Origin: Cytobacillus stercorigallinarum
Lineage (GTDB): Bacteria > Bacillota > Bacilli > Bacillales > Cytobacillaceae
Length of the DNA stretch: 64,000 nt
NCBI RefSeq assembly: GCF_014836495.1
Contig: NZ_JACSQT010000001.1
Location: 372,001-436,000 of the forward strand
Direction: 5' to 3'
Part shown: positions 37,157 through 48,538 of the stretch, one piece after another
How positions within the stretch are numbered: position 1 is the first letter of the stretch
How the letters are laid out: each line of letters opens with the position of its first letter
The notes under the pieces: generated by a model
The model's database searches: none
What the model saw: only the letters and a program-made list of their open reading frames with translations
Told to the model about the DNA's origin: nothing
Made by a program: the position numbers and the translations under genes

Positions 37157-38290
37157 ATGATTCAAGCGGCATACCTTCATATACCGTTTTGTGAACATAT
37201 TTGTCACTATTGTGATTTTAATAAAGTCTTCTTAAAGGGACAACCAGTAGATGAGTATCTACAATATTTAGATAAAGAAATGGAAATCACGATGAACAGC
37301 AGTGAATACGCTCCTTTTAAGACTATATTCGTCGGAGGAGGGACACCGACTGCTTTGAATGAAAAGCAACTTGCCACTTTTCTAGAGTCGATTCGTAAAA
37401 GATTACCTCTTGCTGGTCAGTATGAGTTTACTTTTGAAGCTAATCCAGGTGACTTATCATACGAAAAACTTAAGTTGTTGTTCGATCATGGGGTCAATCG
37501 CTTAAGCTTAGGTGTACAAACATTTAACGATCAATTGTTAGAAAAAATTGGTAGAGTCCATCGAGCGAAAGATGTGTATCAGTCAGTGGAATCTGCAAAA
37601 AAAGCTGGTTTTAAGAATATGAGTATAGATCTGATATACAGCTTGCCTACTCAAACGATGGCAGACTTCCAAGAAACTTTAAACACTTCCTTTCAATTAG
37701 ATGTTCAACATTTTTCTGCTTACTCGCTGATTATAGAGCCGAAAACCGTATTTTATAACCTGATGCGTAAAGGTAAACTTCATACTCCTGGGGAGGATGT
37801 TGAAGCAGCAATGTATGAGTTATTGATGGAAAAGATGAAAGAGAATGGCTTTGAGCAGTATGAAATTAGTAATTTTTCTAAGCCTGGCTTTGAAAGTAAA
37901 CATAATTTAACCTATTGGAATAATGAAGCTTATTTTGGGTTTGGTGCTGGCGCCCATAGCTATGTAGATGGTTATCGCCGCTCTAATTACGGCCCTTTAA
38001 AAAAATATATGGAACCATTAGATCAAAATCAGTTGCCTATTATGGACAAACATGAAGTGACGAAGAAGGAGAAAATGGAGGAAGAAATGTTTCTTGGACT
38101 TCGTAAAACACAAGGTGTTTCGATGAAAGGTTTTAAGGAGAAATTTGATATAGATATCATGGAGGTATTTCGTGAAGAATTAATGGCACACGAACAGAAG
38201 TCATTACTAGAAATAAAAGATGATTCTATTCAATTAACAAAGCAAGGCCGATTATTAGGCAACGAAGTTTTTCAATCATTTATTAAATGA
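37157..38290 (+). CDS. hemW: radical SAM heme chaperone HemW
   Basis: A 377-residue radical SAM protein. The cluster motif is CEHICHYCDF (CxxxCxxC) near residue 13. GGGTPTALNEKQL, NRLSLGVQTFND and SIDLIYSLPTQ are the radical SAM core. The family once called HemN-like is now seen as heme chaperones delivering heme to respiratory enzymes; coproporphyrinogen oxidase activity is not expected. ATG 37157 starts MIQAAYLHIPFC; GTG 37148 is an alternative with little added. Upstream of hrcA as in B. subtilis. Confidence 0.93.
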   Translation: MIQAAYLHIPFCEHICHYCDFNKVFLKGQPVDEYLQYLDKEMEITMNSSEYAPFKTIFVGGGTPTALNEKQLATFLESIRKRLPLAGQYEFTFEANPGDLSYEKLKLLFDHGVNRLSLGVQTFNDQLLEKIGRVHRAKDVYQSVESAKKAGFKNMSIDLIYSLPTQTMADFQETLNTSFQLDVQHFSAYSLIIEPKTVFYNLMRKGKLHTPGEDVEAAMYELLMEKMKENGFEQYEISNFSKPGFESKHNLTYWNNEAYFGFGAGAHSYVDGYRRSNYGPLKKYMEPLDQNQLPIMDKHEVTKKEKMEEEMFLGLRKTQGVSMKGFKEKFDIDIMEVFREELMAHEQKSLLEIKDDSIQLTKQGRLLGNEVFQSFIK

Positions 38291-38403
38291 ACAAAGCTGT
38301 AAAAGGCTACCGCTCTATTTATCAGTTGTATCGAGAAAAGAATATGTTGAAATCATAACAGTCTAAGCGACTATTATACGAGTGGTACCTTCAACATACT
38401 TCT

Positions 38404-38432
38404 TTGAAAGATGGTTTGTTGTCTTTCTTTTA
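38404..38432 (+). terminator. probable hemW terminator
   Basis: GAAAGA (38406-38411) / TCTTTC (38422-38427) followed by TTTT. A larger inverted pair, TATGTTGAA (38343-38351) and TTCAACATA (38390-38398), lies just upstream. Confidence 0.45.
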
Positions 38433-38462
38433 ATAATTATGATGGAGATAAGGCGCAAATGA

Positions 38463-38528
38463 TTGACACTCGCTCCTAGATTTGATAATTTATTATTAGA
38501 TTTAGCACTCATTAAATGAGAGTGCTAA
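38463..38528 (+). promoter_or_regulatory. hrcA-dnaK operon promoter and CIRCE operator
   Basis: TTGACA at 38463-38468 with TAATTT about 17 bases on forms the likely promoter. The CIRCE element is perfect: TTAGCACTC (38502-38510), nine bases, GAGTGCTAA (38520-38528). HrcA binds it and represses until heat shock or GroE titration. Confidence 0.96.
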
Positions 38529-38542
38529 CAGAGGTGATTACT

Positions 38543-39574
38543 GTGTTAACAGATCGTCAATTGTTGATATTCCAAGTAATTGTTGATGATTTTATTCAGA
38601 CGGCACAGCCGGTTGGCTCAAGAACATTATCTAAGAAAGATGAAATTTCTTTTAGCTCGGCGACAATTAGGAATGAAATGGCTGATTTAGAGGAGCTTGG
38701 TTTTTTAGAAAAAACTCATACCTCATCAGGACGAATCCCTTCTGAGAAGGGTTATAGATACTATGTCGACCATCTATTATCCCCGCAGCAACTTAATAAA
38801 AGTGAAGTTGTACAAATGAAAAGCATTTTTAGTGATAAAATGTACGAATTAGAAAAAATCGTGCAAAAATCAGCTAAAATTCTTTCTGAAATGACGAATT
38901 ACACTTCCATCGTTTTAGGTCCGGCAGTGAAGGAAAATAGATTAAAAAGAATTCAAATCGTTCCATTGAATGATCACACAGCCATTGCAATTATTGTGAC
39001 AGATACTGGGCATGTGGAAAATAGAATGTTTCATTTTCCTGAATCCATGAACCCAGCAGATATTGAAATGATGGTCAATATCTTAAACGATCGTTTAGTA
39101 GGTGTACCAATTGAACATCTGAATCAAACGATTTATAAAGAAGTTGCCATCGTTTTACGCCAGCATATCCAACATTATGACTTTCTTTACCACTCAATTA
39201 TTGATACGATTCAAATGCCTGCAAATGAGAAATTGTTCTTTGGCGGGAAAACGAATATATTAAGTCAACCTGAGTTTCATGATATAGACAAGGTAAAAGA
39301 CTTACTTTATATGATTGAGCAGGAAGAAGGGATTTATGATTTAATACGTAATCATTCCTCAGGTATCCGCGTTAAAATTGGTACCGAAAATAAAAATTCT
39401 GCGATGGATAATTGTAGTTTAATTACTGCAAGCTATTCTATTGGTGTAGAACAATTAGGAACGATTGCTATATTAGGACCAACCAGAATGGAATATTCCA
39501 GAGTCATTAGTTTGCTACAATTTTTAAGTAAAGGCTTATCTTATGAGTTGACTAGGCTGTATCAAAACGAATAA
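38543..39574 (+). CDS. hrcA: heat-inducible transcription repressor HrcA
   Basis: A 343-residue repressor. The N-terminal winged-helix region is [20 protein letters not shown] through [20 protein letters not shown]. The middle [17 protein letters not shown]-type stretch and the GAF-like domain follow, ending in [20 protein letters not shown]. It binds CIRCE upstream of its own operon. GTG 38543 follows GAGGTGAT; the ATG at 38516 overlaps the CIRCE element and is rejected. Confidence 0.96.
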   Translation: MLTDRQLLIFQVIVDDFIQTAQPVGSRTLSKKDEISFSSATIRNEMADLEELGFLEKTHTSSGRIPSEKGYRYYVDHLLSPQQLNKSEVVQMKSIFSDKMYELEKIVQKSAKILSEMTNYTSIVLGPAVKENRLKRIQIVPLNDHTAIAIIVTDTGHVENRMFHFPESMNPADIEMMVNILNDRLVGVPIEHLNQTIYKEVAIVLRQHIQHYDFLYHSIIDTIQMPANEKLFFGGKTNILSQPEFHDIDKVKDLLYMIEQEEGIYDLIRNHSSGIRVKIGTENKNSAMDNCSLITASYSIGVEQLGTIAILGPTRMEYSRVISLLQFLSKGLSYELTRLYQNE

Positions 39575-39589
39575 CCCTGGAAATATTGA

Positions 39590-39619
39590 ATAAGGGTGGA
39601 ATTTCGCTTCCACCCCTTT
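39590..39619 (+). promoter_or_regulatory. stem-loop between hrcA and grpE
   Basis: AAGGGTGGAA (39592-39601) pairs with TTCCACCCCTT (39608-39618, one bulge) and has no T-run. A hairpin at this place in B. subtilis is linked to processing of the dnaK operon mRNA and differential stability, so a processing site is more likely than a terminator. Confidence 0.65.
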
Positions 39620-39656
39620 AACTATGAACCCAATGCATTTAAGGGAGGTGAAAAAG

Positions 39657-40253
39657 TTGGCAGAAGAAAAAGAGACTCTACAAGAAGAGGTAAACAAATC
39701 CGAGCAAGAAAACATTCAACCAGAAGAAGTTTTTGGTGAAGCTGCTGACACTCAATCTGAAGGTGATTCATCTGAAGTAAATAGTGAGGTTTCTGCGCTG
39801 GAAGCTAAGGTGGCAGAGCTTGAGAAAAAGGTGGAAGAGGCCGATAATCGTTATTTAAGATTACAAGCTGATTTTGATAATAGCAGACGTCGTGCGAAAT
39901 TAGATCGCGAAGCGTCTGAAAAATATAGAGCACAAAGCTTAGTATCAGATTTATTACCAGCCCTTGATAACTTTGAAAGAGCACTGCAATCTACTAATAC
40001 AGACGATAGTAACGTGCAATCATTGCTACAAGGAATGGAAATGGTTTATCGCAGTTTAATTGAGGCGCTGAAAAAAGAAGGCGTTGAACAGATTGAAGCT
40101 GTAGGCCAAGTATTTGACCCTCAATTCCATCAAGCTGTTATGCAGGTGGAGGAAGAAGGCTACGATTCTAATGTAGTCGTTGAAGAATTTCAAAAAGGTT
40201 ATTTACTGAAAGACCGTGTCATTCGACCGGCAATGGTTAAAGTAAATCAATAA
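39657..40253 (+). CDS. grpE: nucleotide exchange factor GrpE
   Basis: A 198-residue protein: an acidic, disordered N-terminus (to about residue 45), a long coiled coil ([20 protein letters not shown]) and the beta domain ending [30 protein letters not shown] and [16 protein letters not shown] are signatures. It releases ADP from DnaK. TTG 39657 follows GGGAGGTG; the in-frame ATG 39624 is inside the preceding hairpin's flank and has no site. Confidence 0.95.
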   Translation: MAEEKETLQEEVNKSEQENIQPEEVFGEAADTQSEGDSSEVNSEVSALEAKVAELEKKVEEADNRYLRLQADFDNSRRRAKLDREASEKYRAQSLVSDLLPALDNFERALQSTNTDDSNVQSLLQGMEMVYRSLIEALKKEGVEQIEAVGQVFDPQFHQAVMQVEEEGYDSNVVVEEFQKGYLLKDRVIRPAMVKVNQ

Positions 40254-40279
40254 CTACATATTATGTAATGGAGGTATAG

Positions 40280-42118
<1,839 letters not shown>

Positions 42119-42132
42119 TTTTAAAGTCCAAA

Positions 42133-42176
42133 CAAAAGTCAAAGTCAGGTATTACTTGGCTTTGGCTTTATTTTTG
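42133..42176 (+). terminator. terminator after dnaK
   Basis: AAAGTCAAAGTCA pairs with TGGCTTTGGCTTT through G-U pairs, followed by ATTTTTG. Partial termination here would lower dnaJ relative to dnaK. Confidence 0.72.
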
Positions 42177-42202
42177 CATTCAATTTTCTTTTAGTGGCAT
42201 TC

Positions 42203-42256
42203 GTTTAGAAATAAGAAGTAAGGAAGCAATCGTCAGCTTACTTCTTATTTCTAAAC
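42203..42256. repeat. 20-bp perfect inverted repeat between dnaK and dnaJ
   Basis: Arms at 42203-42222 and 42237-42256 are perfectly complementary over 20 bases (outer ends GTTTAGAA / TTCTAAAC), with a 14-base loop. AT-rich, without a T-run afterwards, so it is not a standard terminator. It could be an RNA processing site or a remnant of a small mobile element. Confidence 0.85.
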
Positions 42257-42472
42257 AATAAACCACACTTTGTTAATGAAAAGAACATAAAATAGTCATA
42301 AAAATTATGTATCCTCACCCGTATAGGTGAAGCTAAGTGGACATGTTGGATGGCAGCGCACATGAAGATGCTTGTCGCTCCAGAGCAAGCCGCTTTCGCT
42401 TTTCTTATTGCCTTTTGGGTTGGTGGGATGATACAATTATTTTTATGTGAAATGGATCGGGGAGTGGTAATC
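42257..42472 (+). other. dnaK-dnaJ spacer with open frame joined to dnaJ
   Basis: About 216 bases after the inverted repeat. The dnaJ frame is open from ATG 42350, adding 41 residues with a hydrophobic part ([20 protein letters not shown]) absent from normal DnaJ. No ribosome binding site precedes 42350, so I treat the stretch as untranslated. No promoter or second CIRCE is seen. Confidence 0.5.
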
Positions 42473-43594
42473 ATGGATAAAAGGGATTACTATGAAGTCC
42501 TTGGCGTTAGTAAAGGTGCGTCTAAGGATGAAATAAAGAAAGCGTACAGAAAATTATCTAAGAAGTATCATCCGGATATTAATAAAGAGCCTGGTGCGGA
42601 TGAAAAGTTTAAAGAAGTGAAAGAAGCTTATGAAGTATTAAGTGATGATCAGAAAAAAGCGCATTACGATCAATTTGGTCATACAGATCCAAACCAGGGC
42701 TTTGGTGGTGGAGGTGGCTTCGAAGGCTTTGGTGGCTTTGAAGATATCTTCAGTTCTTTCTTTGGTGGAGGATCGAGAAGAAGAGATCCGAATGCACCGC
42801 GACAAGGTGCTGATTTGCAATATAATATGACGGTATCTTTCGAAGATGCCGCTTTTGGTAAAGATACTGAAATCGAAATTCCACGTGAAGAAACGTGTGA
42901 AACATGTGATGGTTCAGGTGCGAAACCTGGGACGAAACCGGAAACATGTAAACATTGTCACGGATCCGGTCAATTAAATGTAGAGCAAAACACACCGTTT
43001 GGTAAGATTGTCAACCGTCGTGTATGTAATTACTGTAATGGAACGGGCAAAGAGATTAAACATAAATGTTCGACATGTGGTGGCGACGGTAAAGTGAAAA
43101 AACGTCGCAAAATCAGTGTAAAAATCCCAGCAGGTATTGATGATGGCCAACAGCTTCGTGTATCTGGTCAAGGGGAACCTGGTGTAAACGGTGGACCAGC
43201 AGGTGATTTATATGTTGTTTTCCACGTGCGTGCTCATGAGTTCTTTGAGAGGGATGGCGACGATATTTATTGTGAAATGCCAATTACATTTGTCCAGGCT
43301 GCACTTGGGGATGAAGTAGAAGTTCCAACGCTTCACGGCAAGGTTAAGCTCAAAGTACCAGCAGGAACACAGACAGGCACGAAATTCCGTCTTAAAGGAA
43401 AAGGTGTAGCTAATGTGAGAGGTTACGGTACTGGTGATCAACATATAATTGTTAGAGTGGTAACACCGACGAAATTATCAGATAAACAAAGACAGCTATT
43501 AAATGAATTTGCAGAAGTGAGTGGCAAAGTACCTCAAGGTGAACAAGAAGATGGATTCTTCTCAAAAGTAAAGCGTGCCTTTAAGGGTGAATAA
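42473..43594 (+). CDS. dnaJ: molecular chaperone DnaJ (Hsp40)
   Basis: A 373-residue type I J-protein. The J domain starts [16 protein letters not shown] with YHPDINK (HPD motif). A Gly/Phe-rich linker ([18 protein letters not shown]) follows. Four CxxCxGxG zinc repeats ([32 protein letters not shown]) come next, then the C-terminal substrate domains. It stimulates DnaK ATPase. ATG 42473 follows GGGGAGTGG and gives the family N-terminus. Confidence 0.97.
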   Translation: MDKRDYYEVLGVSKGASKDEIKKAYRKLSKKYHPDINKEPGADEKFKEVKEAYEVLSDDQKKAHYDQFGHTDPNQGFGGGGGFEGFGGFEDIFSSFFGGGSRRRDPNAPRQGADLQYNMTVSFEDAAFGKDTEIEIPREETCETCDGSGAKPGTKPETCKHCHGSGQLNVEQNTPFGKIVNRRVCNYCNGTGKEIKHKCSTCGGDGKVKKRRKISVKIPAGIDDGQQLRVSGQGEPGVNGGPAGDLYVVFHVRAHEFFERDGDDIYCEMPITFVQAALGDEVEVPTLHGKVKLKVPAGTQTGTKFRLKGKGVANVRGYGTGDQHIIVRVVTPTKLSDKQRQLLNEFAEVSGKVPQGEQEDGFFSKVKRAFKGE

Positions 43595-43616
43595 GTGAAA
43601 TGGAGTTGGTAGTAAG

Positions 43617-44555
43617 ATGAAATGGTCAGAGATTAGTGTTCACACGGCGAACGAAGCAGTCGAGCCGATTTCAAATATTCTTCATGAAGCAGGTGCAAGT
43701 GGTGTAGTGATTGAAGATCCATTTGAATTGACGAAAGAACGAAGAGATCAATACGGCGAAATCTACCAGCTCGATCCACATGATTATCCAGAAGAAGGCG
43801 TAATCGTTAAAGCCTATTTACCGATTAATAGCTTTTTAGGTGAAACAGTAGAAGAGATAAAGAATGCCATTAGTAACCTTTTATCGTTTAACATTGATAT
43901 TGGTAAAAATGAGGTCAGCATCAGTGAAGTGAACGAAGAAGAGTGGGCGACTGCTTGGAAGAAGTACTATCACCCTGTAAAAATTTCTAAACGATTCACG
44001 ATTGTCCCGACTTGGGAAGAATACACGCCAGTAAGTAGTGATGAACTCATTATTGAATTGGACCCAGGAATGGCATTTGGAACAGGGACGCATCCAACAA
44101 CAGTGATGTGTATTCAAGCATTAGAGCATATTGTTACACCTGGTGATCATATTATTGATGTTGGTACGGGGTCAGGTGTGCTCAGTATTGCTGGAGCGAT
44201 GCTCGGTGCTGAGCATATTACTGCACTCGATTTGGATGAAGTTGCTGTACGTTCAGCAAAAATCAATATCAAGTTAAATAAAGTGCAGGATATTGTAGAG
44301 GTGTCTCAAGGCAATCTGTTAGATAATATTAATGTACAAGCTGAAGTAGTTGTCGCTAATATTTTAGCAGAAGTAATTGTCAGCTTTACAGATGATGTTG
44401 CACAAGTGGTGAAACCAGGAGGTCATTTTATTGCTTCTGGCATTATTCAGCAGAAAAAACAAGCTGTTAAAGATGCGATGATATCAAGTGGTTTTGATAT
44501 TGTTGAAACGATTCAAATGGAAGATTGGGTTGCCATTATAGGTAAGAAGCAGTAA
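43617..44555 (+). CDS. prmA: ribosomal protein L11 methyltransferase
   Basis: A 312-residue methyltransferase that trimethylates L11. The N-terminal substrate domain starts [40 protein letters not shown] and [19 protein letters not shown] form the SAM site, and [10 protein letters not shown] is motif IV (NxLA type). ATG 43617 lies 22 bases after dnaJ behind a weak GGAG. Member of the extended dnaK operon in Bacillus. Confidence 0.95.
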   Translation: MKWSEISVHTANEAVEPISNILHEAGASGVVIEDPFELTKERRDQYGEIYQLDPHDYPEEGVIVKAYLPINSFLGETVEEIKNAISNLLSFNIDIGKNEVSISEVNEEEWATAWKKYYHPVKISKRFTIVPTWEEYTPVSSDELIIELDPGMAFGTGTHPTTVMCIQALEHIVTPGDHIIDVGTGSGVLSIAGAMLGAEHITALDLDEVAVRSAKINIKLNKVQDIVEVSQGNLLDNINVQAEVVVANILAEVIVSFTDDVAQVVKPGGHFIASGIIQQKKQAVKDAMISSGFDIVETIQMEDWVAIIGKKQ

Positions 44556-44560
44556 TGTAC

Positions 44561-44592
44561 TAGGGGGAGTCATGAATTCCCCCTATTTATTC
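44561..44592 (+). terminator. hairpin between prmA and rsmE
   Basis: TAGGGGGA / TCCCCCTA perfect eight-base stem, followed by TTTATT. Probably a partial terminator inside the operon. Confidence 0.55.
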
Positions 44593-44613
44593 GTTTAGTA
44601 AGGGGTTATATAT

Positions 44614-45360
44614 ATGCAACGATATTTTGTGAATCATAGAGAAAATGATCATTTTTTTATTACAGATGATGATTATCATCATATTACCCGCGTAATGAGA
44701 ATGAACGTAGGTGACGAAATTATTTGTGTAGACCCTGATGGAAAAGCAGCTCAATGCAAACTGGTTAACATTACCTCTGAAGTGGTAGAGTTAGAAGTTG
44801 TACAATGGATAGAGAAAAATGTCGAATTACCGGTTGATGTTACCATCGTGAGCGGATTGCCTAAAGGGGATAAGCTCGAATGGATCATACAAAAAGGCAC
44901 AGAACTTGGCGCCCATCGGTTTATCCCTTTTATGTCAGCTCGTTCCATTGTAAAGTTAGATGAAAAAAAGGCGAATAAAAAGAAAGATCGTTGGCAAAAG
45001 ATCGCTAAAGAAGCGGCCGAGCAGTCTCATCGCATCATAGTACCACATGTGGATGGACCACAGTCCTTACAACAGTTACTAGAAATAAGTAAAAATTATG
45101 ATTATAAATGTGTCGCTTATGAAGAAAGCAGTAAACAAGGTGAATCATCAGCTTTTCACCAAGTACTCAAGGGGATGTCCCGAGGAGACTCTTTATTTTT
45201 TATATTTGGGCCAGAAGGTGGCCTGACAGAGAAAGAAATTTCGCTTTTAGAGGATGAAGGGTTTATTTCTTGTGGATTAGGACCAAGAATATTAAGAACT
45301 GAAACAGCACCTTCCTATGTCCTTTCAGCTGTTTCTTATCATTTTGAATTAATGGAGTGA
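44614..45360 (+). CDS. rsmE: 16S rRNA m3U1498 methyltransferase
   Basis: A 248-residue SPOUT-class methyltransferase. N-terminal PUA-like domain MQRYFVNHRENDHFFITDDD; C-terminal trefoil knot with FIFGPEGGLTEKEISLLE and LGPRILRTETAPSYVLSAV. Methylates U1498 in the 30S decoding site. ATG 44614 follows AAGGGG. Ends six bases before mtaB. Confidence 0.95.
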   Translation: MQRYFVNHRENDHFFITDDDYHHITRVMRMNVGDEIICVDPDGKAAQCKLVNITSEVVELEVVQWIEKNVELPVDVTIVSGLPKGDKLEWIIQKGTELGAHRFIPFMSARSIVKLDEKKANKKKDRWQKIAKEAAEQSHRIIVPHVDGPQSLQQLLEISKNYDYKCVAYEESSKQGESSAFHQVLKGMSRGDSLFFIFGPEGGLTEKEISLLEDEGFISCGLGPRILRTETAPSYVLSAVSYHFELME

Positions 45361-45366
45361 AGATAT

Positions 45367-46710
45367 ATGCCATCAGTAGCTTTTCATACACTTGGTTGTA
45401 AAGTAAACCATTATGAAACAGAAGCCATCTGGCAATTGTTTAAAGAAGAAGGATACGATCGTGTCGGTTTTGAATCTACCTCTGATGTGTATGTGATTAA
45501 CACATGTACGGTTACGAATACGGGTGATAAAAAAAGCAGACAAGTTATTCGTAGAGCCATTCGGAAAAATCCGGACGCTGTCATTTGTGTAACAGGATGC
45601 TATGCACAAACATCTCCGGCAGAAATCATGGCCATTCCGGGTGTGGATGTTGTCGTTGGCACACAGGACCGGAAGAAAATGTTAGGATATATTGAGCAGT
45701 ATAAAACTGAACGCCAACCAATTAATGGGGTCGGCAATATTATGAAAAATCGAGTTTATGAGGAACTAGATGTTCCGGCCTTTACAGATCGAACGCGTGC
45801 TTCTTTAAAAATACAAGAAGGTTGTAATAACTTCTGCACCTTTTGTATCATTCCTTGGGCTCGTGGATTAATGAGATCTCGAGATCCAAAAGAAGTGATT
45901 CATCAAGCGCAACAATTAGTGGAAGCTGGTTATAAAGAAATTGTCTTAACTGGGATACATACTGGCGGTTATGGCGAGGATCTTAAGAATTATAATCTAG
46001 CTATGCTATTAAAGGATTTAGAAGAACAAGTTAAAGGCATTAAACGGATTCGTATTTCATCTATTGAGGCAAGTCAAATTACGGATGAAGTGATTGAAGT
46101 AATCAGAAACTCCAAGGTCGTTGTCCGTCATCTGCATATTCCGATTCAATCAGGCTCAGACACAGTATTAAAAAGAATGCGTCGTAAGTACACGATGGCG
46201 TTTTTCGCTGAACGAATTGAGCGCTTAAAAGAAGCCTTACCAGGTTTAGCAGTCACTTCAGATGTCATTGTCGGTTTTCCTGGTGAGACAGAAGAAGAAT
46301 TTATGGAGACGTATGATTTTATTAAAAAACATAAATTTTCAGAGCTGCATGTTTTTCCTTATTCAAGTAGAACGGGCACACCAGCAGCACGAATGACCGA
46401 TCAAATTGATGAAGAAGTTAAAAATGAAAGAGTACATCGCTTAATTCATTTATCTGATCAACTAGCGAAAGAGTACGCAAGTCGTTTTGAAGATGAAGTG
46501 CTCGAAATCATCCCTGAAGAAAAATACAAAGATGCGCCAGAAGGGAATTTGTACGTAGGCTATACAGATAATTACTTAAAAGTAGTCATTCCTGCAACAG
46601 AAGAGATGGTAGGTAAATTAGTCAAAGTAAAAATAACAAAAGCAGGTTATCCTTATAACGAAGGGCAATTTATTCGTGTCATGGATGAGATGAAAGAAAG
46701 AGCAGTATAA
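45367..46710 (+). CDS. mtaB: tRNA (t6A37) methylthiotransferase MtaB (YqeV)
   Basis: A 447-residue radical SAM enzyme with two clusters. The UPF0004 domain has LGCKVNHYETEA and VINTCTVTNTGDKKSRQ and VTGCYAQ for the auxiliary cluster. CNNFCTFCIIP carries the SAM cluster, and a C-terminal TRAM domain follows. It makes ms2t6A at position 37 of ANN-decoding tRNAs. Last gene of the dnaK operon, followed by a strong terminator. Confidence 0.96.
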   Translation: MPSVAFHTLGCKVNHYETEAIWQLFKEEGYDRVGFESTSDVYVINTCTVTNTGDKKSRQVIRRAIRKNPDAVICVTGCYAQTSPAEIMAIPGVDVVVGTQDRKKMLGYIEQYKTERQPINGVGNIMKNRVYEELDVPAFTDRTRASLKIQEGCNNFCTFCIIPWARGLMRSRDPKEVIHQAQQLVEAGYKEIVLTGIHTGGYGEDLKNYNLAMLLKDLEEQVKGIKRIRISSIEASQITDEVIEVIRNSKVVVRHLHIPIQSGSDTVLKRMRRKYTMAFFAERIERLKEALPGLAVTSDVIVGFPGETEEEFMETYDFIKKHKFSELHVFPYSSRTGTPAARMTDQIDEEVKNERVHRLIHLSDQLAKEYASRFEDEVLEIIPEEKYKDAPEGNLYVGYTDNYLKVVIPATEEMVGKLVKVKITKAGYPYNEGQFIRVMDEMKERAV

Positions 46711-46716
46711 ATGATC

Positions 46717-46751
46717 AGAGCTGACCGTTCATTGACCGGTCAGCTTTTTTA
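46717..46751 (+). terminator. terminator after mtaB
   Basis: AGCTGACC (46719-46726) / GGTCAGCT (46738-46745) with a run of T's to 46750. Confidence 0.9.
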
Positions 46752-46851
46752 CCTAAATGTTTATAATGGCGAATATTAAAATCTAGAAAACTAAAAAGAA
46801 CCATAAGCAATCATCTAATTTATATCAAATAAACACACAACAACCAATATT

Positions 46852-47280
46852 TTATTCGGCTTCTTCCTCTTGGCGATTTTTTCTTAAAAAATAAATATAA
46901 ATGATAGGAATAAAGCCACAAATAAATAGAATGACACCCACGATGACTCCGTTGATGATAGAAAATCCTTCAGTGACAGAGACCAAAAAACCAACAATTG
47001 TTGAAATGAAAATAAGAATGGCTAATGAGATAATGAGACTTTTCCGCGGGTTTATTTTATGATCTTCATGGTCTGTACTAATACTCATTGATAAATATGC
47101 TAAAACAACTCCGGTGATTATAAATATTGTCCATAGTGGGTTTTGCCTCATTTCATCTAACCCACTTGTAACTAAGTCATAACCTAAAATTCCAAGAATG
47201 CCAATGGTCTGGATGATAAATGCAATTCGTATATTTTTTAAGTTTTGTAAGACTAAACGTTCATCTGTGATCTTTTTCAT
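46852..47280 (-). CDS. four-helix membrane protein paired with an HTH regulator
   Basis: A 142-residue protein starting MKKITDERLVLQNLKNIRIA. Four hydrophobic helices: IAFIIQTIGILGILGYDLV, PLWTIFIITGVVLAYLSM, SLIISLAILIFISTIVGFLV and IINGVIVGVILFICGFIPII. It ends in a charged tail RKNRQEEEAE. I do not know a function; such proteins often accompany small Cro-type regulators in Bacillus. ATG 47280 follows AAAGGTGG at the end of the regulator gene; the GTG at 47295 lies in the site. Translationally coupled to that regulator. Confidence 0.75.
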   Translation of the reverse strand: MKKITDERLVLQNLKNIRIAFIIQTIGILGILGYDLVTSGLDEMRQNPLWTIFIITGVVLAYLSMSISTDHEDHKINPRKSLIISLAILIFISTIVGFLVSVTEGFSIINGVIVGVILFICGFIPIIYIYFLRKNRQEEEAE

Positions 47281-47287
47281 CTGTGTA

Positions 47288-47488
47288 TCAGCCACCTTTT
47301 TCTATCCAAAATACTTCATCTAATGTTTTATTCACTGCGTAACATATATCCAGACATAATTTGAGAGAAGGGTTATACTTGCCCTTTTCAATTAAACTGA
47401 TGGTTTGGCGAGTAACCCCTATCTTTTCTGCGAGTTCTTGTTGTGTCAAATTTACGTGAATACGAGAAATTTTAACCTTATTATCCAA
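47288..47488 (-). CDS. HTH-type transcriptional regulator (Cro/YozG-like)
   Basis: A ~66-residue, single-domain helix-turn-helix protein: KISRIHVNLTQQELAEKIGV, TRQTISLIEKGKYNPSLKLC, LDICYAVNKTLDEVFWIEKG. This is the minimal Cro-like fold seen in YozG/YvaO-type regulators. TTG 47488 follows AAGGAGTGATAC; longer starts up to 47539 would run through the predicted operator. Probably represses its own two-gene operon. Confidence 0.85.
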   Translation of the reverse strand: MDNKVKISRIHVNLTQQELAEKIGVTRQTISLIEKGKYNPSLKLCLDICYAVNKTLDEVFWIEKGG

Positions 47489-47514
47489 ATATTGTATCAC
47501 TCCTTTTCTAAATT

Positions 47515-47551
47515 GTAACATATATATTACATTATTCAATATATATGTTAC
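47515..47551. promoter_or_regulatory. palindromic operator candidate of the HTH gene
   Basis: GTAACATATATATT (47515-47528) and AATATATATGTTAC (47538-47551) are perfect inverted arms of 14 bases with a nine-base spacer, just upstream of the HTH gene. A dimeric Cro-like repressor is the natural ligand. Confidence 0.65.
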
Positions 47552-47785
47552 ATGAATAACAGCCTTTCAATATAAGGATAATAAAGTACTAGGTATAAAT
47601 TATTACCTTAACATCTTGAAAAAGAGTCTTAAGTATGTTTTAGAACCTACATTTAATCAGTTTGTCTCATTTTACTAAAGAGATTCTCGATATTTCATTC
47701 ATAAAATGATATGATAACAGAGGTACGGACAACTATTAGAGAAAAATAAGTAGGAAAGTATTTTATAAAAAAGGAGATTTCATTG

Positions 47786-48457
47786 ATGACAAATAATATA
47801 GCAAAAATGATTGATCATACATTATTGAAAGCTGATGCAACGGCTGAGCAAATTGATACTTTATGTAAGGAGGCAAAAGAGAATGGCTTTGCTTCTGTAT
47901 GTGTAAATCCTACATGGGTTTCACAAGCGGCTAAACTTCTTCAGGAATCAGATGTGGCTGTTTGCACAGTAATTGGCTTCCCGTTAGGTGCATCGGATAA
48001 AGATGTGAAAGCTTTTGAAACAACACAAGCCATCAAACAAGGAGCCAAAGAAGTTGATATGGTAATTAATATTGGCGCACTTAAAAGTGGCAAATTAGAT
48101 GTTGTAGAAGAGGATATCCGTGCAGTTGTGGCGGCGGCAGAAGGTAAGGCTTTGACAAAAGTAATTATCGAGACTTGTTTGTTAACAGATGCAGAAAAAG
48201 TAATCGCGTGTCAATTGGCTGTTAAAGCAGGAGCGGATTATGTTAAAACATCAACTGGCTTCTCAACTGGTGGCGCAACGGTTGCTGATGTGAAATTAAT
48301 GAGAGAAACGGTAGGTCCTGATATTGGGGTCAAAGCTTCTGGTGGAGTGAGAAGTGCTGAAGATGCACAAGCAGTCATTGATGCTGGGGCGACTAGAATC
48401 GGTGCAAGCTCAGGCATTGCTATCGTAAATGGATTAACAGCTACAACAGATTATTAA
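47786..48457 (+). CDS. deoC: deoxyribose-phosphate aldolase
   Basis: A 223-residue class I aldolase splitting 2-deoxyribose-5-phosphate into acetaldehyde and glyceraldehyde-3-phosphate. [11 protein letters not shown] at the start, [14 protein letters not shown] with the proton-relay region, and [14 protein letters not shown] with the Schiff-base lysine. ATG 47786 is preferred to the adjacent TTG 47783; AAGGAG is upstream. Stands alone, without deoR, nupC or pdp. Confidence 0.95.
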   Translation: MTNNIAKMIDHTLLKADATAEQIDTLCKEAKENGFASVCVNPTWVSQAAKLLQESDVAVCTVIGFPLGASDKDVKAFETTQAIKQGAKEVDMVINIGALKSGKLDVVEEDIRAVVAAAEGKALTKVIIETCLLTDAEKVIACQLAVKAGADYVKTSTGFSTGGATVADVKLMRETVGPDIGVKASGGVRSAEDAQAVIDAGATRIGASSGIAIVNGLTATTDY

Positions 48458-48469
48458 TATAGTTGTTGC

Positions 48470-48507
48470 AAGAGAGCCGGACATTTTACATGTTCGGCTC
48501 TCTTTTT
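48470..48507. terminator. terminator between deoC and the Na/Pi cotransporter gene
   Basis: AGAGAGCCGGACAT / ATGTTCGGCTCTCT near-perfect 14-base stem (one G-T type pair) and five T's. Confidence 0.9.
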
Positions 48508-48538
48508 GACTGTGGAGGATGATAGAACAACAATATCA

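Noticed and set aside
42350-42472. N-terminal extension of DnaJ
   Set aside because: The frame is open, but ATG 42350 has no binding site, and DnaJ families start at the [11 protein letters not shown] position, which has a good site.
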